Part shown: one piece after another, positions 1 to 10,786 of the stretch
Numbering within the stretch: the first letter of the stretch is position 1
Layout of the letters: every line of letters starts with the position of its first letter
Origin: Scleroderma bovista
Taxonomy: Eukaryota > Basidiomycota > Agaricomycetes > Boletales > Sclerodermataceae
DNA: 58,463 nucleotides
Direction of reading: 5' to 3'
NCBI GenBank assembly: GCA_037178675.1
Contig: JAYMGJ010000536.1
Location: 1-58,463, forward strand
Made by a program: the position numbers and the translations under genes
Notes under the pieces: generated by a model
Told to the model about the DNA's origin: nothing
Seen by the model: the letters and a program-made list of their open reading frames with translations, nothing else
Database searches by the model: none

Positions 1-1599
1 CGGTAGAGTTGTCACAGTCAAAGGTAGTCCATTCGTAAGAATTTTGTCTCCCATGCGTTTCGTCAAGTTAGTCCACCAACGAAATTGTACTTTTCCTCCA
101 CGTTCATTCGTACCCAACAAGGCCTGAGACCGATTGCCGAGTACGGGGTTTCCACATTAATACGGCTAACCGGACCACTGTCGCATTGAAAACATCCAGA
201 CCTTTGCACAGCGAACAGACGTCATCGATCATCCCCCATTAGAAGCATTGGAGCATTGGCAGGCAGGCGGCGGTCGGTCTCTTGTATGACCGCTGAGATC
301 ACCGTTGCGATCAATTTCAGGGTCACAGACTCATAAATAGAGTAATATGAGGCGCAGCAGACCAACTAGCGCCCCGGCCAATCACAGGGCCCATGGGAAC
401 ATGTGATCGTCTAGAAAAGTTCTGGACGTCAGCCAAGTCACGGCAAACCATACCTATCCGGCTGGATAGCACCAATTCGTGCAAGTATCCAATGTATAGC
501 AAACTTGACGTGACCCTGTGGATTCATCCCTTTGATACATAATTATTTTGGATGTAAATGATGTAGTGTGGCAGGAACTCCAATCCACGAACCTTGACAC
601 TCGCGAGGCTGTTACTGATCGGGACCCGAGTTGCCTATTGCAAATGAACACACTTACAGGAAATGCGAACATCACAGGCCAATACCTGCTTAACTCCTCG
701 TGCACGAGGGTTCGCATCAGAGTGACACGCCCATACTGCTATAGAAGGAATGATTGTTTTCCTTCGAACCTTGGTCTGCCTAAGAGGGACTATCACACAC
801 CCACCTCTTACGCCGTCAGGTGTACCTTGGTCGCTGCGGTACGCGTGGTGATCAATATACGTCCCATTCGGAGAACCCTCTCGATGCATCTTGGTCTATT
901 CAAGGCAACGACATCCTATTGGAGATCAAATGGACATATCACTGTAAACAGCAAATACCCACCAGTGTGGTTTTCGCAAACATTATCGTTGTCCCAACAT
1001 GTACTCACACGTTGCCATACTCGTCGATATTGGTCACGTGTCATTAATCCAGATTCATGTTGAATTGGTTTTCAAAATTCAACGATGACACCGTCTATGA
1101 GCGCAGCTTGATCACGTTCCATCCACACGCAACCGCTACTATGTACATACCTTTACTGGTGAGTGGAAGAGATGTCGAAGCGCTCATTAATGATCGGCAT
1201 AGGTTGACCTGCCAGGAGAATAGCTATGTACCAAGCCAAGAGCCGCCCAATTACAAGTTGCGCAAGATATCCTTCCGCATTTGGTTCTGATCCCTGAGAA
1301 GAAACGTTACAACAGATATGTGTCATGAGATGACTCCTGGGATCTCGGTCTGTTACACTGACCTTGAGGAAGAACGTTTAGCTTGTGCTGATACACGCTG
1401 TTGGCAAGCACGGTGACTCCTATGTTCCGATATACGATGGTGGGTCAAGTGGCTGGCAGGCCCGTTGGCAAGTTCATTGATTCAGCGAAGACATCCTGGA
1501 TCGCATAAAATGCACAGAAACATCTCACTCCAGCCAGAAAGAGCCCTCCAACTCCTCTCTACGAGAACACTTCCGCAAACAACTGCTTTTTAGCTAAAC
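1..1599. other. No supported gene
   Basis: I see no convincing gene in this stretch. Open frames exist on both strands, for example 548-1063, but they show no recognisable motif. They overlap other open frames on the opposite strand and have no consistent splice structure. The last 100 bases may hold the 5' UTR of the zinc-finger gene that starts at 1600. Confidence 0.5.
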
Positions 1600-2040
1600 A
1601 TGGCCCATTACGCTTCTAGCGGATATCTTTTCAACTTCAATGAAGAGGTGAGCATTAGGCGACACATGTTGTGCCCGATGGACTGACAATCTTTATCCTC
1701 GCTGTAGGATCAGTTAAACTTGATTGAGAATGCATTACAAGAACGGGTGGAAATTTGTAGTTGGGTCTCGAATGGCTCGATCTGCAATATACCCGTAAGG
1801 GGAAGAGATTTCTCTGTCCACCTGCGGGATAGCCATGGGGTTATAGGGACCCCCGCGTCTCAACACAGATGCTGTTGGAATGGTTGCCGCGAGCGGGATT
1901 TCAATAGGGATTGCCTGATTCGACACCTGCGGGAACAGCATCTCCAATGGCGGTGGCCTTGTCCCTATTGTCAACAAATCTTCACCCGAAAGAATACGAT
2001 GGTTGAGCATCGTGCCAGGTGCAGTCACAGGCGAGCTTGA
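1600..2040 (+). CDS. Small C2H2-like zinc-finger protein, copy A
   Basis: This is a two-exon gene (1600-1647 and 1708-2040) with a 60-nt GT-AG intron, giving about 126 aa. The protein carries three zinc-finger-like units in series: a C-x8-C unit with an HLRDSH pair, a CCWNGC unit with an HLREQH pair, and a final C-x2-C-x12-H-x3-C unit. This organisation recurs in Agaricomycete proteins I have seen but cannot name. A nucleic-acid-binding role is inferred only from the fingers. From about 1708 onward, coding sequence and 3' flank are closely repeated at 4033-4900, so this is one half of a segmental duplication. The start was chosen because the upstream exon supplies an ATG in frame with a good donor and acceptor. 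It could also be the source of, or a remnant of, the fused copy downstream. Confidence 0.6.
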
Positions 2041-2430
2041 AGTCTGCCCCACCTATGGTCATGTCACATCCTCCCTCCGTCGCGAACGCGCTCAATAAAT
2101 CTTCCTAGTATTATTGACGCATTTTACTACTTAGCCAGCCCATATGCTATATTCCTAGTCATATTCTCCGCTTTTGTTTCTGTCAGTCTCCTTTCCTGTT
2201 AGTACTACGCCATGTGTCATTGTACTGTACTTCCTGTGGGTAACTTGAAGTTTTCCCTCTCTTGTCATTGGCAAGGTTGGCGTGCTCCACTGTTACGTCT
2301 ACCGATGGAAGCTACAGCACTCAGGGTTCGTGTCTTGGCAGGTTCGGAATGCTGCTAACTAGCAATGCTGTGAACCCGGCCAATAAGCGCACATCTCAGG
2401 CAATAAACAATTTACCGACAGTGATAGGGG
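1708..2430 (+). repeat. Segmental duplication, upstream copy
   Basis: This direct repeat is matched with scattered mismatches and indels by about 4033-4900. It covers the zinc-finger exon and several hundred bases of 3' flank. Shared landmarks in the flank include TTGGCAAGGTTGGC and AATTTACCGAC. The two copies are about 2.3 kb apart in the same orientation. Confidence 0.75.
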
Positions 2431-2592
2431 TGTTCCAATACCGGTCATTTGATATTTATCCGGATGATCCAAACATCTGCTCAACCAACATTTGGAGTCG
2501 ACTCAGTTTTCAACGCGACGTGTATTCAATGCCGCACTGTGTTATATAGGCATCCAAAATACTCACCATGTGGCAAGAACCCATCTGCCTAG

Positions 2593-4389
2593 ATGACCTC
2601 ACCACAAGCCGTGTATGCGAAACTATTGACGCGTGCAGAGCCAGGACGCGGATACCCCCTCTGGTTTCCTGAACCCAACCACAGGTCACCCCTGGAATAT
2701 CGCGAGGTCGGCCTGAGAATCGGAGATGTAGGCGTTGTCACTGAACATGGTAGCTTCGATGTCTTCTTCAACATTTGCCTACCTGCGGACCATCCCCTTC
2801 ATTCCACTTACGGAGTCCCCAATGGGTTCATGCAGGTCTGCCTTTCAGACCAAGACGTGGAGAGTTTTGTGCCCGGTGACCGCCACAGCCGAGTTGTCGC
2901 AGCTCAGTCCATCAGCCAAAGGGATTTGGCTATTGGGGCAGGTGTCCCGGCATCTTCGTAAGTTTGCTCAACAATCAACACTACGGAACGTTTACCCTCT
3001 CAGATTCGTGTCAGCGCAGGGAGGTGTCGGCTTTGAGTTCACCTCAACGTCAAATGAGGGAGCAATCCTTGTACTCCCCGAAGGCGCTGATCGGCATGAT
3101 CTTCGGAATCATCTTGTTTTCGAAGGAGAGGCATTGAGGAATGGGAAGTCATGGTATGAATTTGCATTGAGAAGGCTTGGTAAGACGATGATCGGCTTTG
3201 ACTCCCTCTATCTCATCACGGGGTGTCACAAAACGAGCTCTTGGTCCCTCGCAGCTTTCCATCAGCCTTCTGGTAGTTCCAAGTTCAATGCGCGGTTCAC
3301 AGCGGGTCCAATCATCAATGGCAATATAGACGCTGCATATTCGTGGCAGATGACATCTGCGGCCCCCTATCGCATTGGACCTCAGCCCTATAATGCGACC
3401 CAAAAAAACCAAACTATTTTTATCCGTGGCTACAAGATTGCTGTCAGAGACAACGGGTTCCTTGGACGTCTTCTAGGTGATGTGACTATGCCTTATGAAT
3501 CGGCAAACACTGTGTCACGTCGGCAGAAAGTATACCAAGCCCTTGATTGTTGTTAAAACTCGGATGCTGAGCCGATGTACCAGATTTACCATCCGTCTGA
3601 CTTACTGATCGAGTGTCTAATGCGGAGTGAGGTACGTTCCCTATGCAAATACTTTTCTTCACAAATTAACCCTCCGTCCATCAGCCTGCCTGTGAAATAT
3701 CCGTCGTTCATGACCACGTTTGGAGCAGCGTGTACGACGAGGTAAATTTACTGCTGTTGTGCGCTGGTACGGATTGGCTGACCATCCCCAAGCTTCCCCA
3801 AGGATGGGATACTACTGAATATGACTCAGAGATGGTACGTCGGATCCTCGAGAAATATGGTGTGGTATCGTCCAATGGTACGCTCATTCATATGCACACT
3901 TGAGATTGAAGTCTATGTATTTCAATAGGTACAGCGTACGTCGTCTCCGAGAAGAATTTCAATTATAACTGGACCGAACAGGTGAGATCAGGTGACACTT
4001 ATATTGTACCTGACGGTTCATCTCCACTGTAGGATGAGTTGATGTTGATTGAGAATGCATTACAAGAACGAGTCGAAACCTGCGAATGGGTCTCGAATGG
4101 CTTGACCTGCAATATACTGGTGAGGGGAAGAGATTTCTCTGTTCACCTGCGGGATAGCCATGGAGTTATAGGAACTCCCGCATCACAGCACAGATGCTGT
4201 TGGAATGGTTGTCGTGAACGAGATCTCAATAGGGATAGCTTGATCCGACATTTGAGAGAGCAGCACCTCCAATGGCGGTGGCCTTGTTCTTATTGTCGCC
4301 AAGACTTTACCCGAAAGAGCACGCTGATCGACCATCGTGCCAGATGTGGCCAAAGGCGAGTTCGAGCCCTCGGCGTTCCCGATAGATGA
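2593..4389 (+). CDS. Agaricomycete orphan protein fused to a zinc-finger module
   Basis: Six exons (2593-2957, 3004-3529, 3572-3631, 3685-3877, 3929-3981, 4033-4389) join in frame into about 517 aa. The first about 400 aa resemble a large uncharacterised Agaricomycete family. Landmarks are GYPLWFPEP near the start, RIGDVGVV, EGAILVLPEGA, SLYLITGCHKTSSW and a later YHPSDLL/VVHDHVW segment. I know of no function for it. The last exon encodes the same three zinc-finger-like units as the gene at 1600-2040. Exon 5 has no in-frame ATG, so the fingers are translated either as part of this fusion or from an internal Met at 4042. All introns are 42-53 nt and GT-AG. The fusion is inferred from frame and splice sites. 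The alternative is two genes, with an orphan gene ending before 3982. Confidence 0.6.
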
Positions 4390-4900
4390 TTTCATCATAG
4401 GGGAAACATCTAAACTCCAACCGAAACTCATCGTGCTCCCTCGTGTGCTTTGCAAGAGTAAGTCACCTCGCGAGCACATAGGCTGTTATTCACCTTTCAT
4501 GGAAGTCATCCGGCCCATTATCACTATATCATATCCCCTGAAGGCGCTCAACAATTCATCCCGGTGTCATTGACCCATCTTTAGCTACTCACTCAGCCTA
4601 TATGCAGTATTCTTATATCTTTGGTCTTTGTTTCTCCTAGTACTACATCATGTGACATCGTAACACTTTGTAATTTGTAGCTCATCCTGTGGGTAACCCG
4701 AAGCTACCCTCGCTTGTTATTGGCAAGGTTGGCATGCTTCACTGTCTTACGCCTGTCGATGGAATGGGTTGTACAACCCTGAGGATGTGTGCCTTGGCAG
4801 GTTTGGAGCGTCTCAGGCGATGGCCACCTGTCGCAATGCGGTGAACCTGGCCAAGAAGTGCACATCACCGGCAATGAATAATTTACCGACGTCGGGCGAC
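4033..4900 (+). repeat. Segmental duplication, downstream copy
   Basis: This is the partner of 1708-2430. It begins at the acceptor of the zinc-finger exon and continues through the stop codon into matching 3' flank. The copies differ by substitutions and short indels, so the event is not very recent. Confidence 0.75.
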
Positions 4901-6240
4901 ATTAGAAGTTTATTACTTTTACCATATCCGTGAATAACCACTCGAGGGGGTCATTGAATGCCAGGAAAGCCAATAACATCTCCACTTTCCCCCCCCTTTC
5001 GTACGGTGTCTCCGTTGCTGCCCGGCGTCATTGGCGATGGAGAACCACACTCCTCTCGTCGTTGATGTAGCGCAGTGTAGAAACTCGTCCGCCATGTGTT
5101 GGTGTTGGCATCGTCGAATCCAGACAACCCGGGAGCTAGTCGCGGCGTCTTCGAGGCAACCTGATGGATGTCTGTATTCGCATTTGCATTTCCCTGTCGT
5201 TGGTCAGCTCCACACATCGTAACACCTCATCGCTAGTCTCGTCATGCACCTGTATCGCTGTTTCTTGCCTGTCGTCGTGGTCATGGTCACCGTCGCATCG
5301 CCAGTCACTTCAGCGTTGCATGAGGCGGCAAGATTTCTCGAAGGGACTATCATGCGCAAACAATATGGCTGCAGGTTCAAAGCGGGTACTGTACCTCCAA
5401 ATCTTACTATACATACCCAAGTGGTACCCATACCCGCCGAGCCCGGGTGAGTCACCGATATCCATGCATTTACCTATTTGTAGGGTTTGTGCCAATCAGC
5501 ATCAAGGGAGATGGACTAAGCGAACCATCCTGATTGCCACCATCATCCGTTTTGACCGTGTCATCCTATAGAAATAGATTGCGCGCATGCATTAGAGTCA
5601 TTCCCATCCATTTTTGTAGAGCATCGGTCTTGACTTGGTTTCGGCCAAGATCCGTGGTCTGCTGATATGGAAAGGACACTGGGCACAAATGAGGCCGTAA
5701 GCCTGCCATCACTTCAAGAAGATGAGAGAGGTATCGACATCAAAAGATACTTCTCTCGGCGTTCCTGGGAACACTTGTATTCATAATAGCATTTCTTGCA
5801 TCATCGTCAATATGGGTGCGGCCCGTACTAAATTGGGGAACAAACTCATCTCTGTGTATGCTTTCCCAGTTCTGGACGTCGAAATAGCGGACATGATGTC
5901 AGTGAAATCACATTCTGCCTCTATCAGGAACTGACGACATGTACTACAGTATAGCGAGCGCTGTGCTCAAGGAATCCCTAGTAGTAGACGGTGAGGTGCC
6001 CAACCCTCCTGCAGGCGAGCAACGCCAACTCACCTTCCTCGAGCTCTATCCCTCATCAAATTGCGAACCTGTGGCATGAAAGATCTATCTTGTTAGCGGA
6101 GAGATTACTGTGCTGTACAACAACCTCGGCAGCCATGGTCAGTCGGCAGTTTCATTGAAGCAGAAATGAGTGAGATAGCTACTAAAAAGTTGGTCGTCAC
6201 GGTCACTCAAGACTGGCTGAGTTTGAAGTTCTATGTAGTA
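4901..6240. other. No supported gene
   Basis: Nothing here is firmly assignable. An open frame at 5244-5450 begins with a hydrophobic stretch that could mimic a signal peptide, but it is overlapped by open frames on the other strand. Short coding-like pieces occur at about 5648-5760 and 5950-6080, interrupted by stops. They could be relics of a decayed multi-exon gene, but I do not recognise them. Confidence 0.4.
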
Positions 6241-6315
6241 TGCAGGTACCGACTCGCTGGCCAACGCAGCCGCCTCGCTGCGGTGAGTGGGCATGGCATT
6301 ACTACGCCTTCGCAG

Positions 6316-6620
6316 GTTGAAGGCGACCTTCGCTCCCACGAGTCGCAGATACAGACAGTTTTGAATGGCCTTGCAAATGGTCTTTACAGGTCGGCCTCTG
6401 CTGCCGCCAGTGCACAAAATGTATGTTTTAATTGTCTTTACTCTCAGTGACCTTCAGGTATCCCGTACGAATCTTAGTGACCGCCGGTTGGGAACTCACC
6501 AAGCCCATAAAGAAGTGCGATCGAAGCAGCAGATATTGCCACCTGCGCAAGAGGATGTCCTCGTCAACTGGTATTTTTTAGCGCTTTTCCAAGCTGGAGT
6601 GAAAGCACGCACCCAACTTT
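6316..6620 (+). pseudogene. Relic of a pogo/Fot1-type transposase N-terminus
   Basis: A helix-turn-helix segment (GLANGLYRSASAAASAQN) is followed by a 37-nt intron-like gap at 6421-6457. The frame then continues as VSRTNLSDRRLGTH and ILPPAQEDVLVNW. This order matches the psq-type plus CENP-B-type DNA-binding region of pogo/Fot1 transposases, in which a small-residue helix precedes an SRTTL-DR helix and an LTPEQE-LV-W motif. No catalytic DDE domain follows, and the frame decays after about 6620, so I read it as a truncated dead copy. Family placement rests on motif memory alone. Confidence 0.5.
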
Positions 6621-8053
6621 CCGCACCGACTCAAAATACTCCATCCCATGTATCGGAACCATTGAATTTTCGTACCCGCTCTCTTTGTAGCATCGCTCAA
6701 TGGATCAAGATTCCCACTCATACCATCATTTCACTCTGCAATCACATCATGATACATATGGTACTCTATCTTTGATGGATCTCAAGTTGGTCGTCATCTA
6801 ATTTAGACAGGCAGCCACGGACCAGTGTAAATGCTGACATTCACTCAGGCTTGTCTGACACTACTGCCTATCTACTAACTAGCATAGCCAATATAATTCG
6901 TAGTTACACTGTCAATCAACCGGCATGTGTGACCATGTATGATTTTTCTGTGACTGCCAACTGAGCCGAAGTTGTTGTACAACATAGTATGAAATGCGAT
7001 TCGCATTGGATCAGGAAGAGTCAATTTATTCTCGTCCCATGGAGGTAACTCTTAGTCAGCATCCGAAGATAGTACTCATGCCAACTTTTGACTCCATCGA
7101 TGACGGATCTTGGCAAGTTCCCTGTGCCCAGTTGCCAACAAGCGCTCATTGAAGGCAATGAAACAATTTGCCAAACAGTGAACCCTCCATTAATGCCGGC
7201 CATTACTAGTATTGGACCTCTCCTCACGCGAAAGGTTTAATTCGATCGGGTGAGCCAATCATCCAGGCGACCCACAAGCATTTTCTTACCTTCTCCACTG
7301 GCAGCAGTCTGCTGGAAAGAATCTCGGACCAAGTGGTCGTCAATAATACGGTTCTCATTATTATTCCAGCTCCTTGTATAAAAGGATGGGAAGACAAGTT
7401 CCTTTACGTTTTCCTTTCATGGGTCCCGTCGAATCCTCCGAAGCACTGATCTGTGCACACGAGCAACGAGTGTTTAATTCACGGGTGATCAGGCCTTCTC
7501 AGTGAGTGTTAACCAGTCATACTTGTGCGCATCAATGACGTTGTGAATGGTGTAGGTACATTGGCGCACCCCAATGTGCATCGGAAGCAGCGGTGCGCCT
7601 TCATCACAGTATGTAGTCTTAATTCGGGAGGCATTCGGAGATCGTCGGTTTTTTGCTTTTCTCATCTGTTCGACTTTTTCAGATCCTGTATCGTCGGGTC
7701 GCATATGGCCTTTGACTGAGGCACCACCACTTGGACGCTATGTAATCCCATCCGAACTCACTTCCACCTCAGCGGTGACTGAAACCGCGGCAGGTGACAG
7801 GGAAGATGGCGGTTTTTCCCAGTGCGAACACCACTGTGATGGACCTCTGTCCTGTAGAATAAGCCAAAGGCGTCAACTATCTTGTGACCTACCTTTTGGT
7901 CAGGCTCTTGTTTCATTGTGTGAGGTCCAGTCGACCCATCTCAACGAACGCAGGAATGTCCGCATCCATCATACATCGGGACTCGTGCAATTGGATGAGA
8001 AGTATATTCAAACCCAGTCTGCGCCTTTACCGCAACTGCCCTCCACCAATAAC
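6621..8053. other. No supported gene
   Basis: I see no gene I can support. An open frame extends upstream of the zinc-finger gene from 7574, but its first 160 residues look unconstrained. The ATG at 8054 is the more likely start. Confidence 0.45.
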
Positions 8054-8431
8054 ATGTCTGTTTCGACCACTGCATCATCCCGTCTTCTCGGTGGATGGGA
8101 TGATTCGGTAACTCGTGGGCCTGGGCCGCATGTATGCCAGTGGATAGATCAAGGAATTCCGTGCGGAGATCTCATTCGAGGCAATAAACGAGATATTTCC
8201 TTGCACCTCCACAAAAAACACAATATAGCGCCTGGGGCACATAAGATGCCGCAAGAATGTCAGTGGCTTAACTGCTCGAAGGTTATGCGAAAGGAGAGCA
8301 TCTTTCGTCATATCCTTGCTGTCCACCTCCGGAAAAAGACACACTGCAACTGTGGGTGTGGACAATTTTTCTCTCGCAATGATTCCTTGAGGAGGCACTT
8401 GAAGAATGCGAGGTGCCGAGGAAAGCTATGA
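8054..8431 (+). CDS. Small C2H2-like zinc-finger protein, divergent paralog
   Basis: This single-exon frame of about 125 aa has the same three-finger layout as the genes at 1600 and 4033. A CQWIDQGIPC unit is followed by an HLHKKH pair, then CQWLNC with an HILAVH pair, then CNCGCGQFF-x-RNDSLRRH ending in a Cys. The spacing is conserved but the sequence is clearly diverged, so it is an older paralog rather than part of the recent duplication. The open frame extends further upstream, and I chose the ATG at 8054 because motif conservation begins just after it. It ends about 100 bases before the TFB2 start on the same strand. The function is unknown beyond probable nucleic-acid binding. Confidence 0.6.
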   Translation: MSVSTTASSRLLGGWDDSVTRGPGPHVCQWIDQGIPCGDLIRGNKRDISLHLHKKHNIAPGAHKMPQECQWLNCSKVMRKESIFRHILAVHLRKKTHCNCGCGQFFSRNDSLRRHLKNARCRGKL

Positions 8432-8528
8432 CTGCTTGCCGTTTTAGCCTACCTTGTAACTTACTCATTACTCATTTAGTTTACTCATCATCCATTACGT
8501 AACATTAGTACGCTCAGTTTTGTTCCCA

Positions 8529-10618
8529 ATGCCCTCTGTGCAGGCTCGGTCTTCAGACACTACTGCCCCTCAGACCACTCCTCATGCACTTCTACCTTTC
8601 TTGCGTTTACAATCTCAGACCACCCTGACTCGCTTGTATCAGCGTCCATCATCATGTTTGTCCATATTCCGGTCAGTCCTAGGCTTCAAAAGGGCGGAAG
8701 AGCTGAGATGAAGTGCATACAGTTTGCTTGGCCCATTGGAGCGACAACTCGTCATGAACATGCTTTGGATTGAATCTCCAATCACTACCATGAAAGCATG
8801 GATTGCTCCGGACGGAAAAACGTGCGATATCACCGCCACGGTTGCGCAGAGCTCATCTCAACGCTCACAGATTCTATGATGCAGCGCTAGGGGTGATGAT
8901 CGGACTACACATAATTCAGAATACAACAAAACTTGCACTTAACCAAACCTTTAAGTCGAGCATGAGGCAGGCTATTACTGGAAGGCAAGCCTATTCTGTT
9001 AAGTAAACCCTGCTTCGAAGTTTGAACTAATGATGCGGCAGTGGTACCACAGGGAGCTTCGGTGTTCCAGCAGAATCCAATGAAAAACGGCAGTCCATTG
9101 GAGTGGATACCCTCGATGCTTATGCTCTCGAGAGGTGGGAAGTGAGTTTTCTTTACCTGTTTTACATTGTGAACGTAACTCTGCTCGTTAATCGTAGACT
9201 ATCCTACATTATATGGTCTCGTCGGGCCAGGGCCAGCTGCCAGCTAAGCCTTCGCAAGGCGTTTTGTATCTTCTTCAGCGCAGCGGCCTCATGCAGAGTA
9301 CCAAGTAAGTGGGGAAAGTGGACCCGACCAATTCATTCACATGTTATTCTGCAGTGGTTCTGCACTGCAGATCACCTCAGCTGGATTCCAGTTCCTTTTG
9401 CATTCGCCACATGACCAATTATGGAGTCTATTACTGCAATACTTGCACATGGCGGAAGTAGGTGGGTAACTAGACCTGAATGTTTCTGTACTGAATGACA
9501 TGCAGGAAAGGCAGATGGATCTTGTGGAAGTTCTTAGCTTTTTATTCATGCTTTCAACTATGGAGCTTGGACGAGCCAGTATTTCTTATTGATCGCCCTT
9601 CCTCCGCAACTGATCTGCCGTGTATAGGAATACTCTGCAGATTCCTTGAGCGAGACGCAGAAAGCCATGTTAGAAGACCTCAGAGACTACGGTTTGGTGT
9701 GGCAACGAAAAGTTCGTAGGTCTATTTTTTATGAGTGATCACTCTGAAAGATTGTCAGGGATCGTCAAAGCGCTTCAGTCCTACTCGTCTGGCAACTACC
9801 CTTACTTCCCTTTCTCCGCCGTTACCAACTTCCAGTGGTTCGAGTGGTCCAGGGTTCTCAGGGACTGTTGTTACTCTGACCTCCAGCGGGGGACCACAGG
9901 GATTTATCATTCTGGAAACCAATTATCGAATTTATGCTTACACCGGTGAGTAATCGCACAGTCACTGTATGATCCCCCTTGATCCTCGGTTCGTCCATGT
10001 CCAAGACAACCCATTACAGACGGCTGTCCTAAACCTTTTTGTCACCATGAAGTACCGCTTCCCTAACTTGGTGGTTGGCATGTTGACTCGCGAGAGTGTG
10101 CGAAGGGCCTTAAGTAATGGCATCACTGCAGACCAGGTGCAGTACAAATGTTTGGGTGACGAACGTGGTTAACAGGCTTGGGGTTCTAGATCATCAGCTA
10201 TCTTGTGGCTCACGCACATCCCCAGATGCGGAAAAATGTAATTGACTGCTTCTGCTTATTTCGTATGAAGCTATTTCAACGGTTCCATTGCCTTATTCTG
10301 TTACAGAATCCCTTGTTACCTGTTACTGTGCAAGACCAAATCAGGTTGTGGGAACTGGAGAGAAATCGCCTCAAATCTGCTCAAGGTACGTTCATGTCAC
10401 AATATGGGGGACAGTCTAATTAGGATCACTCATACTCTTTGGCAGGCTTTTTATATAAAGATTTTGCTTCTCAAGCAGATTACGAGTATGTGCTGGCATA
10501 TGCGAAAGAACTCGGGGTCGTTCTTTGGGAGAACACCGCAAAGCGGGCTTTCTTCGGGACTTTGGAAGGTCACGCAAATATAAGAGGGTTTATCGAGAGG
10601 AGATCCAACGCGTCCTGA
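8529..10618 (+). CDS. TFB2: TFIIH subunit Tfb2 (GTF2H4/p52 homolog)
   Basis: This is a core subunit of transcription and repair factor TFIIH, acting in the nucleus and regulating the XPB helicase. Thirteen exons join in frame to 475 aa (8529-8671, 8723-8821, 8871-8984, 9042-9141, 9198-9304, 9355-9457, 9506-9578, 9641-9711, 9759-9945, 10006-10136, 10190-10237, 10307-10385, 10446-10618). The human protein is 462 aa. Landmarks in order are [131 protein letters not shown] and [13 protein letters not shown]. Intron 3 (8985-9041) is GC-AG; the others are GT-AG. The gene converges on the minus-strand gene that ends at 10787. It looks intact. Confidence 0.93.
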
Positions 10619-10786
10619 CCAACTCCTCGGCACCCTTATCTCCATACTAATCAGGTGAATCTCATTGTGCTATGGTACAGTATGACGAATCCACATGGTG
10701 TATTACGTACAAAAGTGAATGGCAAAGTAGTAACGAAGTGCATGGTAGGGTACGAAGTGTGATTTCAAACACTGGGCAGAGGGGCA

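Noticed and set aside
548..1063. 171-codon open frame on the plus strand
   Set aside because: No motif, overlapped by open frames on the minus strand, no supporting exons.
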